Source: Oscillospiraceae bacterium (GTDB lineage Bacteria; Bacillota; Clostridia; Oscillospirales; Oscillospiraceae). From it: DNA of 59,027 nucleotides. The position numbers and the translations under genes are program-made. Shown here one piece after another: positions 9,058-17,620 of the stretch. Every line of letters starts with the position of its first letter. Within the stretch, counting starts at the first letter, position 1. The DNA lies in the NCBI GenBank assembly GCA_017501355.1, contig JAFVXA010000062.1, positions 1 through 59,027 of the forward strand, read 5' to 3'. Under the pieces are notes generated by a model, which had not been told where the DNA came from, searched no databases, and saw only the letters and a list, made by a program, of their open reading frames with translations.

Positions 9058-9887
9058 TAGCGGGCGCCTCCTTCCTTGTTTTCAGCGGGCTTGCGGAAAC
9101 CCTGGCCCTGGGGGCGGTTGCCGCGGTTGAAGCCCTGACCCTGACCCTGCTGGCCATCACGGCGGGGGCGGCGGTCACCGTCACGACGAGGACGGCGCTC
9201 GCGGCGCTCTTCGTAAGGCTTGGAGGTGTCGAGGGTGCGGGGGGTGGTGCGGAGGGTCTGGGTGAGGACTTCACCCTTGTAGATCCACACCTTGCAGCCG
9301 ATACGGCCGAAAGTGGTAGCAGCCTCAGCGAAGCCATACTCGATGTCAGCGCGGATGGTCTGCAGGGGGGTGGTACCGTCGTGATAGTGCTCGATACCAG
9401 CGATCTCGCGACCGCCCAGACGGCCGGAGCAAGCAACCTTGATGCCCTTAGCGCCGCTGCGCATAGCACGGCCCATAGCATTCTTCATTGCACGGCGGTG
9501 GCTGATACGCTTCTCAAGCTGAGCAGCGATGTTCTCTGCCACGAGCTGAGCGTCCATGTCGGGGTTCTTGACCTCGACGATGTTCAGCTTCACGCTCTTG
9601 CCGATCATCTTCTCGACAGCTGCGCGATACTTCTCGATCTCAGCGCCGCCCTTACCGATGACAACACCGGGGCGTGCGCAGTGCAGGAAGATCACGACCT
9701 TGTCGTTGGAGCGCTCGATCTCGATCTTGGGGATACCAGCGCTATACAGATTCTTCTTCAGATACTCACGGATCTTGTGATCCTCGATCAGCAGATCGCC
9801 GACCTTCTCTTCGCGAGCGTACCAACGGGAGTCCCAGTCTTTGATGACGCCCACACGCAGGCCGTGAGGATTAACTTTGTGTCCCAT
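9057..9887 (-). CDS. rpsC: 30S ribosomal protein S3 with long RG-rich C-terminal tail
   Basis: S3 lines the mRNA entry channel and has helicase-like activity with S4 and S5. Residues 1-210 form the normal S3: an N-terminal domain ([20 protein letters not shown]), a KH domain with GKGG at 78-81, and the C-terminal domain ending [15 protein letters not shown]. Residues about 211-276 are a low-complexity extension of Arg, Gly, Gln and Asp with near-repeats ([18 protein letters not shown] and GQGFNRG/GQGFRKP). Usual bacterial S3 has 210-235 residues, so 40-60 residues are extra. The tail is probably disordered and RNA-binding. Confidence 0.97.
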   Translation of the reverse strand: MGHKVNPHGLRVGVIKDWDSRWYAREEKVGDLLIEDHKIREYLKKNLYSAGIPKIEIERSNDKVVIFLHCARPGVVIGKGGAEIEKYRAAVEKMIGKSVKLNIVEVKNPDMDAQLVAENIAAQLEKRISHRRAMKNAMGRAMRSGAKGIKVACSGRLGGREIAGIEHYHDGTTPLQTIRADIEYGFAEAATTFGRIGCKVWIYKGEVLTQTLRTTPRTLDTSKPYEERRERRPRRDGDRRPRRDGQQGQGQGFNRGNRPQGQGFRKPAENKEGGAR

Positions 9888-9902
9888 GAACTGTCTCCTC
9901 CC

Positions 9903-10238
9903 TTAGTTCTTCTCAGCGACCGCGATGGTCACGTGAGAGGTTCTCTTGTTGATGCGATAAGCTCTGCCCTGAGCGCGGGGCATCATTCTCTTCAGAATGG
10001 GGCCGGGGGTAGCGAACACCTCGGACACATACAGCTTGGAAGGATCCATGCCGTTGTTGTTCTCAGCGTTTGCAACAGCGCTCTTGAGGAGCTTGATCAG
10101 GGGCTCAGATGCAGCCTTGGGGGTCTGCATCAGAATAGCCATTGCGGTACCGACATCCTTGCCGCGGATCAGATCGCAGACGATCTGGACCTTGCGGGGA
10201 GAGATGCGGACGAATCTCAGATGTGCCTTTGCAACCAT
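9903..10238 (-). CDS. rplV: 50S ribosomal protein L22
   Basis: L22 forms part of the exit-tunnel constriction with a long beta-hairpin; mutations there give macrolide resistance in other bacteria. The chosen ATG at 10238 ([20 protein letters not shown]) stands nine bases after AGGAGG. An ATG three codons upstream touches the binding site and is unlikely. The hairpin region [20 protein letters not shown] is intact. 111 residues. Confidence 0.97.
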   Translation of the reverse strand: MVAKAHLRFVRISPRKVQIVCDLIRGKDVGTAMAILMQTPKAASEPLIKLLKSAVANAENNNGMDPSKLYVSEVFATPGPILKRMMPRAQGRAYRINKRTSHVTIAVAEKN

Positions 10239-10252
10239 GTTCTGCATCCTCC

Positions 10253-10516
10253 TTACTTAGACTTCACGTGACCGCGGAAGGTACGGGTGGGAGCAAATTC
10301 GCCCAGCTTGTGACCGACCATATCTTCCTGAACATAGACGGGAACGTGTCTGCGGCCGTCGTGGACCGCGATGGTGTGGCCGACAAAGGAGGGGAAGATG
10401 GTGGAGCTGCGGCTCCAGGTCTTCAGCACCTTCTTCTCGCCGGTCTTGTTCATTTCCTCCACGCGCTTCAGCAGCTCGGGGGCAACGAAAGGACCCTTTT
10501 TAACAGATCTACTCAT
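10253..10516 (-). CDS. rpsS: 30S ribosomal protein S19
   Basis: S19 in the 30S head pairs with S13 and forms bridge B1a. The 87-residue protein reads [20 protein letters not shown], then [20 protein letters not shown] and [20 protein letters not shown], nearly identical to the family consensus. It lies 15 bp after rplB and 14 bp before rplV. Confidence 0.98.
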   Translation of the reverse strand: MSRSVKKGPFVAPELLKRVEEMNKTGEKKVLKTWSRSSTIFPSFVGHTIAVHDGRRHVPVYVQEDMVGHKLGEFAPTRTFRGHVKSK

Positions 10517-10531
10517 AATTCACTTGCCTCC

Positions 10532-11368
10532 TTACTTCACGTTACGACGCTTGACGATGAACTTGTTGGTGGGGTTCTTGCCCTTGCGGGTCTTGTAACC
10601 CAGAGCAGGCTTACCCCAGGGAGTCACAGGGCCGGGACGGCCGACAGGAGACTTACCCTCACCACCGCCGTGGGGGTGGTCGCAGGGGTTCATGACGGAA
10701 CCGCGGACGGTGGGTCTCCAACCCATGTGGCGCTTGCGGCCAGCCTTACCGATCTGAATGTTCTCATGCTCGATGTTGCCGACCTGACCAACAGTTGCGA
10801 AGCAGTTGGTGCGGATGATGCGGACTTCGCCGGAGGGCATACGAATCTGAGCGTCGCCGTTCTCCTTAGCCATCAGCTGAGCGAAGGTACCAGCAGCGCG
10901 GACCAGCTGACCGCCCTTGCCGGGGTGCATCTCAATGTTGTGAATCACGGTACCCACGGGGATGTTAGCGATGGGCAGTGCGTTACCGGGCTTGATATCA
11001 GCGCCGGCGCCGGACATGACCTTGTCACCAACAGCGAGACCCACGGGAGCCAGGATGTAGCGCTTCTCGCCATCCTCGTACTCGACGAGAGCGATGTATG
11101 CGCTGCGGTTGGGATCGTACTCCAGGCGAACAACAGTGCCGAACACGTCCAGCTTGTTGCGCTTGAAGTCGATGATACGATACTTGCGCTTGTTGCCGCC
11201 GCCGCGATGACGGACGGTGATGCGGCCGTAGGAGTTACGACCTGCGTTCTTCTTCAGAGACTCAACCAGGCTGGCCTCGGGCTTGCAATGCTTGTCAATG
11301 CCGTCGAAGCCAGGAGAGGTCATGTGTCTTCTGGAAGGGGTAGTCGGCTTATAAGTTTTGATAGACAT
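10532..11368 (-). CDS. rplB: 50S ribosomal protein L2
   Basis: L2 is a primary 23S rRNA-binding protein needed for subunit association and peptidyl-transferase activity. The 278-residue product has the N-terminal [19 protein letters not shown], the central OB and SH3-like domains, and the conserved [20 protein letters not shown] segment. That segment contains the histidine (HPHGGGEG) implicated in activity. Full length with a typical basic C-terminus. Confidence 0.98.
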   Translation of the reverse strand: MSIKTYKPTTPSRRHMTSPGFDGIDKHCKPEASLVESLKKNAGRNSYGRITVRHRGGGNKRKYRIIDFKRNKLDVFGTVVRLEYDPNRSAYIALVEYEDGEKRYILAPVGLAVGDKVMSGAGADIKPGNALPIANIPVGTVIHNIEMHPGKGGQLVRAAGTFAQLMAKENGDAQIRMPSGEVRIIRTNCFATVGQVGNIEHENIQIGKAGRKRHMGWRPTVRGSVMNPCDHPHGGGEGKSPVGRPGPVTPWGKPALGYKTRKGKNPTNKFIVKRRNVK

Positions 11369-11389
11369 ATTTTACACTCTCCTTCCTGA

Positions 11390-11686
11390 TTAGACCATGC
11401 CTTCGAACATTTCGATGGTCTTGGAATCTGCAGTCAGCTGGACATAAGCCTTCTTCCAGTCGCGGGTCTTGCCCAGACGACCAGCACCCAGGCGCTTAGC
11501 CTTACCGCTGACGTTGATGGTGTTGACGGAAGCAACCTTCACGCCGAAGATGGTTTCCACAGCGTTCTTGATCTCCACCTTGCCTGCATCCTTGGCGACC
11601 TCGAAGACATACTTCTTCTCAGCCACAGCTGCCATGGAGCGCTCGGTGATGATGGGACGCACGATGATATCATATACGTTAGCCAT
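11390..11686 (-). CDS. rplW: 50S ribosomal protein L23
   Basis: L23 frames the polypeptide exit and docks trigger factor, SRP and SecYEG. The 98 residues start with [16 protein letters not shown] and contain [20 protein letters not shown] and [20 protein letters not shown], the L23/L25 signature. The ATG overlaps the rplD stop by one base. Confidence 0.98.
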   Translation of the reverse strand: MANVYDIIVRPIITERSMAAVAEKKYVFEVAKDAGKVEIKNAVETIFGVKVASVNTINVSGKAKRLGAGRLGKTRDWKKAYVQLTADSKTIEMFEGMV

Positions 11687-12309
11687 TATGCAAAGACCTC
11701 CTCGATAACTGCGAGAGCTGCCTTATCCAGCACCAGGTACTTGGCATTGAGCAGATCGTACACATTGATGAGATTTGCCATGGTGGTCATGACACCGGGG
11801 ATGTTGCGTGCGCTCTTGATCACGTTCTCGTTCAGTGCGGGAGTAACGACAACCGCCTTGCCGTCGCAGCCGACTGCGGAGAGGAATGCACGGAAATCCT
11901 TGGTCTTGATGGTATCCATCTTGATATCGTCCACCACGACGATGGAGCCTTCAGCAGCCTTAGCGGAGAGGACAGACTTCAGAGCCAGTCTCTTCACCTT
12001 CTTGTTCAGCACGTAGCTGTAGCTGCGGGGCTTGGGTGCGAACACGATACCGCCGTGGACCCACTGAGGAGCACGGGTGCTGCCCTGACGAGCATGACCG
12101 GTACCCTTCTGACGCCAGGGCTTCTTGCCGCCACCGGAAACTTCTGCGCGGGTCAGAGCGCTCTGAGTGCCCTGTCTGCAGTTTGCGAGGTGGTTCTTAA
12201 CGACTTCGTGGACAACAGCCTCGTTGGGCTCGATGCCAAAGATCGCGTCGCAGAGTTCCACAGTACCGACTTCAGCGCCGGCCATGTTCAAAACTTTGAT
12301 CGTAGACAT
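11686..12309 (-). CDS. rplD: 50S ribosomal protein L4
   Basis: L4 lines the exit tunnel and in gamma-proteobacteria also represses the S10 operon. The 207-residue protein has the tunnel loop [20 protein letters not shown] followed by [15 protein letters not shown], and the globular part with [17 protein letters not shown]. The loop is complete. Whether L4 regulates here is unknown, since autoregulation by L4 is not established in Firmicutes. Confidence 0.98.
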   Translation of the reverse strand: MSTIKVLNMAGAEVGTVELCDAIFGIEPNEAVVHEVVKNHLANCRQGTQSALTRAEVSGGGKKPWRQKGTGHARQGSTRAPQWVHGGIVFAPKPRSYSYVLNKKVKRLALKSVLSAKAAEGSIVVVDDIKMDTIKTKDFRAFLSAVGCDGKAVVVTPALNENVIKSARNIPGVMTTMANLINVYDLLNAKYLVLDKAALAVIEEVFA

Positions 12310-12328
12310 TACTTAAGCACTCCTTTCC

Positions 12329-13045
12329 TTACTTGTTTCTTGCAGAAGCCTTCTGAGGATTACGGCCGGAAGCCTTCTGGGGATTCTTGCTGATGTCAGC
12401 GCCTGCCTGCTTGACCTTGTGGACCTTGACAGTGCTCTTGATGACGACGAGGCCGCCCTTGGGGCCGGGCACTGCGCCGCGGACAACCAGCATGTTCAGC
12501 TCGGGATCCACCTTCAGGACGTCCAGGTTCTGGACAGTGACCTGATCGCAGCCCATCTGACCTGCGCCGATCTTGCCCTTGAAGATACGAGCGGGATCGA
12601 TGGGACCCATGGAACCAGCGTGACGATGGACGGGACCGCCGCCGTGGGTGGTGGGAGTGCGGCCTGCACCGTGGCGCTTGACAACGCCCTGGTAACCGTG
12701 ACCCTTGCTGGTGCCGGTAACGTCGACGAAATCGCCGACCTTGAAGGTGTCAGCCTTGATCACTGCGCCGAGCTCGAGCTCAGCAGCGTTATCGAGGTTG
12801 AACTCTCTGAGGGTCTTCTTCAGACCTGCGCCAGCCTTGTTCAGGTGGCCAATTTCGGGCTTGGTGAGCTTCTTCTCAGAAACATCCTCAAAACCCAGCT
12901 GGACAGCTGCATAGCCATCCTTTTCGACGGTCTTCTTCTGAGTGACGGTGCAGGGACCTGCCTCGATAACGGTGACAGGGATCACGCGACCGTTCTCATC
13001 GAAGATCTGGGACATGCCCACTTTCTTGCCGATGATCGCTTTCAT
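12329..13045 (-). CDS. rplC: 50S ribosomal protein L3 with repeated C-terminal tail
   Basis: L3 is an early assembly protein with a loop reaching the peptidyl-transferase centre. The start at 13045 (MKAIIGKKVGMSQIFDENGR) follows AGGAGGAACATAC; an upstream in-frame ATG at 13102 lacks support. Core motifs include SKGHGYQGVVKRHGAGRTP and GPVHRHAGSMGPIDPARIFK. At 238 residues it exceeds the usual 205-215. The excess is a basic tail holding a tandem repeat, NPQKASGR then NPQKASAR. Confidence 0.98.
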   Translation of the reverse strand: MKAIIGKKVGMSQIFDENGRVIPVTVIEAGPCTVTQKKTVEKDGYAAVQLGFEDVSEKKLTKPEIGHLNKAGAGLKKTLREFNLDNAAELELGAVIKADTFKVGDFVDVTGTSKGHGYQGVVKRHGAGRTPTTHGGGPVHRHAGSMGPIDPARIFKGKIGAGQMGCDQVTVQNLDVLKVDPELNMLVVRGAVPGPKGGLVVIKSTVKVHKVKQAGADISKNPQKASGRNPQKASARNK

Positions 13046-13194
13046 GTATGTTCCTCCTGTTAGGTTATTGGTCGGCGTAGTTAGCAGCCTTGCGGCCCCC
13101 ATTGCTCTGCCGACATGACCCCGCCTGCCTTACGCAAGTCAGCAAGCGTTCGGGTACAAGCAACGATGTTTTGTCTGAATCCTAAATCGAAGCC
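13046..13194 (-). other. 149-bp spacer between rpsJ and rplC
   Basis: This gap is long for this operon. It contains one inverted repeat, GTCGGC at 13071-13076 with GCCGAC at 13109-13114, close to the rplC start. An 11-codon ORF (MSAEQWGPQGC) is visible but has no further support. No promoter or terminator was recognised. Confidence 0.4.
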
Positions 13195-13506
13195 TTACAG
13201 CTTGATTTCGATCTCCACGCCAGCGGGCAGCTCGAGAGTCATCAGAGCTTCCACAGTCTTGGGGGTGGAGTTGGAGATGTCGATCAGTCTCTTGTGAGTG
13301 CGGCGCTCGAACTGCTCACGGCTGTCCTTGTACTTGTGCACTGCACGCAGAATGGTGACGATCTCTCTCTCAGTGGGCAGAGGGATGGGGCCGGACACGG
13401 AAGCGCCGGTGCGCTTAGCGGTCTCAACGATCTTCTCTGCGCTCTGGTCGATGACCTGGTGGTCATAGGCCTTCAGACGGATGCGGATCTTTTCAGTCTT
13501 TGCCAT
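13195..13506 (-). CDS. rpsJ: 30S ribosomal protein S10
   Basis: S10 is a 30S head protein and, as NusE, a partner of NusB in antitermination. The 103-residue protein contains [20 protein letters not shown], the conserved [20 protein letters not shown] loop and [20 protein letters not shown]. It is the first gene of the operon, behind AGGAGGAAAACCCAAC and a ~285-nt leader. Confidence 0.98.
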   Translation of the reverse strand: MAKTEKIRIRLKAYDHQVIDQSAEKIVETAKRTGASVSGPIPLPTEREIVTILRAVHKYKDSREQFERRTHKRLIDISNSTPKTVEALMTLELPAGVEIEIKL

Positions 13507-13792
13507 GTTGGGTTTTCCTCCTAAATGTTGTACGGTTGTGAATTTGACCTCGCGCCGTACGGTGAAAATGATTCATCCCGCTCAACCGTGCGTATCATTC
13601 CTGCTCATGAAAAATACCGGCAGAAATATTCGGCCGGTAATCCCTGGCACGGCGATCTACGCCGCGTTCAGATTCATTCTCAGCCGCCCGATTCTCGGAC
13701 ATACTCCCCGAAAGTTACCGGAGTTTCCTCCGCAATCTCCCGGTTCATCGCATTGCGCTTTGTGTTGGGACAGACTACTTCCCTTCACGCGC
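13507..13792 (-). promoter_or_regulatory. structured 5' leader of the S10 operon
   Basis: About 285 nt separate the predicted transcription start from rpsJ. Inverted repeats in it are 13719-13732 (CGGAG/CTCCG, loop TTTC), 13650-13664 (CGGCG/CGCCG), 13616-13638 (ACCGGC/GCCGGT) and 13530-13560 (GTACGG/CCGTAC). No ORF of note and no run of U after a hairpin is seen. A leader of this length with serial hairpins suggests translational or attenuation control, but the ligand is unknown. Confidence 0.5.
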
Positions 13793-13798
13793 TCATTT

Positions 13799-13827
13799 AT
13801 AATATCGCATACCCACCAAATTGTCAA
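13799..13827 (-). promoter_or_regulatory. sigma-A promoter of the ribosomal operon
   Basis: On the minus strand TTGACA (13822-13827) and TATTAT (13799-13804) are separated by 17 bp. The -35 is a perfect consensus and the -10 matches 5 of 6. It lies in the only large gap upstream of rpsJ and points into it. Confidence 0.85.
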
Positions 13828-13902
13828 GCATTTTTTCTCGCTTTTTTACAAAAAACAGGTGGCAAATTCGGCGTTTTACCCTCGCACTTTTTTGTGCATT
13901 TC

Positions 13903-13937
13903 GACATACCTATCCGTTCAGAACGGATAGGTATGTC
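13903..13937. repeat. 35-bp near-perfect palindrome upstream of the S10 promoter
   Basis: Two 17-base arms, GACATACCTATCCGTTC and its exact complement, flank a single central base. The arms are too close for a normal hairpin loop, though a shorter stem could form. No U-run follows on either strand. It lies about 75 bp upstream of the S10 -35 box. A separate GCGAAGC/GCTTCGC hairpin with a three-base loop is at 13950-13966. An operator or a decayed mobile-element end are both possible. Confidence 0.6.
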
Positions 13938-14020
13938 ACTCATTTTTGCGCGAAGCCGGGCTTCGCCCCCTCGCACTCCCCCACTATAATACAATTAGAA
14001 TGGCGAGAACATTTCACAAA

Positions 14021-14048
14021 AAGAGGAGTGGCGCAAACCACTCCTCTT
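14021..14048 (-). terminator. rho-independent terminator of proS
   Basis: An 11-bp perfect stem (AAGAGGAGTGG/CCACTCCTCTT) with a six-base loop lies 17 bp after the proS stop and is followed by U residues on the minus strand. Confidence 0.85.
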
Positions 14049-14065
14049 CAAGATACATATTATAA

Positions 14066-15505
14066 TTAGTATGCGACGCCCCACATGATGTCGGTGGTGC
14101 AGGTCTTGCCGCAGATGGCGCACTTGCCCTCGGTGCCACGCTGCTTGAAGGGGATGCAGCGGGAGGACACGCCTGCCATGTCCTTCATGTCAAGCTCGCA
14201 GTCCTGATCGCCGCACCACTTGGTGATGACGAAGCCGCCCTTCTCTTCCATGATCTCGTCCACATCCTGCCAGGTCTCTGCGTAGAAGGTGTTCTCCTCC
14301 AGACGCTTTGCAGCAGCTGCGTACATATTGTCATGGATCTCGTCGAGCAGGGATGCGCACTTGCTCTCCAGATCTTCCAGAGCAACGAAGTACTTCTCAC
14401 CGGTGTCGCGGCGAGCGATGCAGCACTGACCCTTTTCCATATCCTTGGGACCCAGCTCCACGCGCAGAGGATAGCCCAGCATCTCGTACTGCGCAGCCTT
14501 CCAACCGAAGCTGTTGTCGGTCTCATCGATCTTAGCGCGGATGCCAGCCTTCTTCAGGCGAGCCAGCAGCTCGCGGGAAGCCTCGGTCACGCCCTCTTTG
14601 TGTGCTGCGACAGGGATGACCACCGCCTGCACAGGAGCGATGCGGGGAGGCATCACGAGACCGTTGTCATCGCCGTGCACCATGATGATGCCGCCGATGA
14701 GACGGGTAGAGATACCCCAGGAGGTCTGATAGGGATGCTCCTGCTCGTTGTTCTTGTTGGTGAAGGTGATATCGAACTGCTTAGCGAAGCCATTGCCGAA
14801 GTAGTGGCTGGTACCGCTCTGCAGCGCCTTCTTATCGTGCATCATGCACTCCAGGGTGTAGGTGCGCTCTGCACCTGCGAACTTTTCCTTGTCGGTCTTG
14901 CGGCCACGAACCACGGGCATTGCCAGCCAGTTTTCGCAGAGATCTGCGTACACTTCCAGCATCTGCTCAGTCTCATGCATTGCCTCTTCGGGAGTAGCGT
15001 GGATGGTGTGACCCTCCTGCCAGTAGAATTCACGATGGCGGAGGAAGGGACGAGAGGTCTTCTCCCAGCGCAGCACGCTCACCCACTGGTTATAGAGCTT
15101 GGGCAGATCTCTCCAGCTGGTGACGGTGCGCGCCCAATGATCGCAGAACAGAGTCTCGGAGGTGGGGCGAATTGCCAGACGCTCCTCCAGAGGATCGCTG
15201 CCGCCAAAAGTGACCCAGGCGCACTCAGGTGCGAAGCCAGCCACGTGCTCAGCTTCCTTGAGCAGCAGGCTCTCGGGGATCAGCATGGGCATGGCCACGT
15301 TCTCGTGACCCAGCTCCTTATAGCGGGCATCCTGCTGATGCATAATATTTTCCCAAATGGCATAGCCGTAAGGTCGCAGGATAAACATACCCTTCACGCT
15401 GGAATAGTCGATCAGTTCCGCCTTCACGACCACGTCAGTAAACCACTGCGCGAAATCCTTGTCTCTGGGGGTAATCGCCGTTACCTGTTTCTTATCCTGT
15501 GCCAT
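14066..15505 (-). CDS. proS: prolyl-tRNA synthetase, archaeal/eukaryote-like short type
   Basis: This class II synthetase charges tRNA-Pro in the cytosol. The 479-residue form lacks the ~180-residue editing insertion between motifs 2 and 3 of ordinary bacterial ProRS and instead has a C-terminal cysteine-containing domain. Motif 2 is visible as LRWEKTSRPFLRHREFYWQ, motif 3 around GISTRLIGGIIMVHGDD, and the C-terminal domain as CGDQDCELD...CAICGKTC ending WGVAY. The ATG at 15505 (MAQDKKQ) lies about ten bases after AAAGGA; an ATG three codons earlier overlaps that site. The longer reading frame upstream has no support. Confidence 0.96.
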   Translation of the reverse strand: MAQDKKQVTAITPRDKDFAQWFTDVVVKAELIDYSSVKGMFILRPYGYAIWENIMHQQDARYKELGHENVAMPMLIPESLLLKEAEHVAGFAPECAWVTFGGSDPLEERLAIRPTSETLFCDHWARTVTSWRDLPKLYNQWVSVLRWEKTSRPFLRHREFYWQEGHTIHATPEEAMHETEQMLEVYADLCENWLAMPVVRGRKTDKEKFAGAERTYTLECMMHDKKALQSGTSHYFGNGFAKQFDITFTNKNNEQEHPYQTSWGISTRLIGGIIMVHGDDNGLVMPPRIAPVQAVVIPVAAHKEGVTEASRELLARLKKAGIRAKIDETDNSFGWKAAQYEMLGYPLRVELGPKDMEKGQCCIARRDTGEKYFVALEDLESKCASLLDEIHDNMYAAAAKRLEENTFYAETWQDVDEIMEEKGGFVITKWCGDQDCELDMKDMAGVSSRCIPFKQRGTEGKCAICGKTCTTDIMWGVAY

Positions 15506-15575
15506 AGTACTCATTTCCTTTACTGTGTATTGTCGGGGCATAAAAGAATCATTGATAAATGCCCTACGTTTATTT

Positions 15576-15603
15576 ATTTTACCAATACTAAATAAAAAGT
15601 CAA
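15576..15603 (-). promoter_or_regulatory. probable sigma-A promoter of proS
   Basis: TTGACT (15598-15603) and TAAAAT (15576-15581) on the minus strand, 16 bp apart, lie 70 bp before the proS start and just after the terminator of the upstream gene. Confidence 0.6.
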
Positions 15604-15710
15604 GGCAAAACAGGCGTTTCTTTCCTTCTTCGACACACTTTCTCCGCATTTGTCAAATAATTCACGGTTTTGGCTCTGTTTTTTGCCTGTTTCCTCCCCC
15701 AAAAACCAAA

Positions 15711-15735
15711 AGACGGAGAGCTGCGCTCTCCGTCT
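15711..15735 (-). terminator. terminator after the 582-residue membrane protein
   Basis: An 11-bp stem (AGACGGAGAGC/GCTCTCCGTCT, three-base loop) is followed on the minus strand by TTTGGTTTTT. It lies 18 bp past the stop codon. Confidence 0.9.
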
Positions 15736-15753
15736 CAGTCAGATATTTTCCGT

Positions 15754-17502
15754 TCAGGCAGTCTCTTCCGTCTGATCGGCTGCCGCTACCGCGATGCGCT
15801 CCACGCCCACCGCCTCAAGGATGCTGCCCTCGCCTGCGTTGAAGTCGATGCGCACATCATCGCCCACATTCAGGATCACAGCCAGCTCGCAGGCAGATGC
15901 GGAAATGCGGTAGTACACATCGCCGCCCGCAAGACGCAGGAAGTAGAAGCTGTCACCACCCATGACCGCGCTGCGGATCTCGGTGATGCTGCCGCTGACG
16001 CTGCCGCGCTCCACGTTCTCAATGTCGGTCTGCTCCTCGCTGATGAGACCGTTGTTGGCAAGCATACTGCGGTAGTTGCGCTCACACTCTGCCACGGTGT
16101 TGCCGGTTGCCACGATCTGATACTGGCTGACGTTGACCATGGCGTACATCTTCACAAGTCCCGCCGCATCCTTCAGTGCCATAAAGTAGGTAGGCTGATC
16201 GGCAATGTTCAGCAGCAGGGGGAAGGTGGCAGTATAGTTCATCTGCTGCACCTGACCCTGTGCAGAAGCCATAGCAGAAAACTCCTCCGCGCCGGCGCAG
16301 GGATAGTACTTGGTTTCCTTGGTGCGCTGGTTGGTGAGAATGAAGCCCACGTTGGACTCATCCCCGCCCACAGAGGTGATGCCGGTATACATATACACGT
16401 CATCGTTGATGGCAATATAGTTGTAGCCCTCGGTGGTAACGGTCACGCCCTCCTGACCCAGCACGGAGTTGATGAAGCCGTTGATATACTTGCCGTAGTA
16501 GTCATACTGACGGATGATGAGGCTTGCGGAATAGAGGTGGTCGACCCAGGTGGGGATCTGATCTGCCGCGAGGTACTCACATTCGCCCGTCAGCGCATTC
16601 ACCAGCACCGCGCCGATGATGTCACGACCGCCAAAGAGACCGATGGTCTTGTCCTGACGGGCGCAGACCCAGTAGGGCGTGCCTTCTTCATCGATCTCAA
16701 AGATAGGCTCTTCAAACATGAAGGTGGGATAGTTGAAACGCAGGTGACGATAGATGTTTCTGCCGAAGTGGTCACCCTTGCTGTACTTGATGCCGCTCTC
16801 GGGGCGCTCCACGGTGACATTCTGGTTCACCATGTCGATGACGAGGTAAGCAGGGAGACCTTCGGTGCGGTTGTTGAACCACTTGATCCAGTCGCCATAC
16901 ACCAGCGGGGTCACGCGGACGGGTCTGCCGTTGTAGTTGATCTGGGTATAGTCCTCAGCCACTTCAAACTGAGAGACCATGTCTGCCAATTCACCCAGCT
17001 TGCGGTCACCCAGCTTTTCCGCAGAGGATGCATCCAGCATGGGGATCTGATCGTAGGAGATCTCCTTGATCTCGGTGGCAAAGTCACCGCTTTCCACGCT
17101 CAGCAGATCGCGGTAAGCGGATGCGCGCAGGATCTCCGCCGAGCTCAGCGTACCCACGGCGCATACCACCACAGCTACCACAGCCACCAGAAAAGGGATC
17201 TTGCACTGTTTTTTCACAAAGCCGAAGTATTCCTTCATGCTGGGAGCCTTGAAGCCGGCAGTGGCTGCCGCGGAAACCCCGTAGATCAGGCAGCACAGCA
17301 GCACAAAGGCATAGAAGCGCTCAGACTTCAGATTGATGGGGGGCAGATCCACATAGAAATAAGCTGCCGCAAACAGAAGCGTCACCAGTGTATTGATGAG
17401 GGTGCGCTTCACAGGACTCTGCACGGACTTAGGCGTTTTCGGGGGTTCAAAATCGCCGAAATCACTCTTGACCGGCTCCATTTTCTTCTTGAACAAACTC
17501 AT
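15754..17502 (-). CDS. large membrane-anchored protein of unknown function
   Basis: I do not recognise the family with confidence. The start at 17502 (MSLFKKKMEPVKSDFGDFEP) follows AGGAGGAACTCAA. Three hydrophobic segments lie in the first ~115 residues (around TLVTLLFAAAYFYVDL, FYAFVLLCCLIYGVSAAA and FLVAVVAVVVCAVG). A soluble region of ~465 residues follows, predicted outside or inside depending on topology, with no obvious catalytic motif. A hydrophilic Pro/Lys-rich N-terminus precedes the first segment. It reads well through to a terminator and has its own promoter, so it is a stand-alone gene between clpC and proS. Homologues of this design seem to occur in gut Clostridia, but I cannot name a function. 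Confidence 0.85.
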   Translation of the reverse strand: MSLFKKKMEPVKSDFGDFEPPKTPKSVQSPVKRTLINTLVTLLFAAAYFYVDLPPINLKSERFYAFVLLCCLIYGVSAAATAGFKAPSMKEYFGFVKKQCKIPFLVAVVAVVVCAVGTLSSAEILRASAYRDLLSVESGDFATEIKEISYDQIPMLDASSAEKLGDRKLGELADMVSQFEVAEDYTQINYNGRPVRVTPLVYGDWIKWFNNRTEGLPAYLVIDMVNQNVTVERPESGIKYSKGDHFGRNIYRHLRFNYPTFMFEEPIFEIDEEGTPYWVCARQDKTIGLFGGRDIIGAVLVNALTGECEYLAADQIPTWVDHLYSASLIIRQYDYYGKYINGFINSVLGQEGVTVTTEGYNYIAINDDVYMYTGITSVGGDESNVGFILTNQRTKETKYYPCAGAEEFSAMASAQGQVQQMNYTATFPLLLNIADQPTYFMALKDAAGLVKMYAMVNVSQYQIVATGNTVAECERNYRSMLANNGLISEEQTDIENVERGSVSGSITEIRSAVMGGDSFYFLRLAGGDVYYRISASACELAVILNVGDDVRIDFNAGEGSILEAVGVERIAVAAADQTEETA

Positions 17503-17573
17503 TTGAGTTCCTCCTGTCATTTTCACATCTCACGCCGCCCGTTTCGCGGCGCATACTTGCTCATTGTGCGCCT

Positions 17574-17603
17574 ATCATATCACATTTTGCCACAGATTGA
17601 CAA
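17574..17603 (-). promoter_or_regulatory. sigma-A promoter of the unknown membrane protein gene
   Basis: TTGTCA (17598-17603) and TATGAT (17574-17579) on the minus strand, 18 bp apart, lie just downstream of the clpC stop and about 70 bp before the start codon at 17502. Confidence 0.7.
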
Positions 17604-17620
17604 GAGCAACTGCCGTTTGT

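Noticed and set aside
12329-13102. Longer L3 start at 13102
   Set aside because: It adds 19 residues not found in L3; AGGAGG is correctly placed for the ATG at 13045.
13046-13194. 11-codon ORF before rplC as a regulatory leader peptide
   Set aside because: Too short, with no repeated regulatory codons and only a weak binding site.
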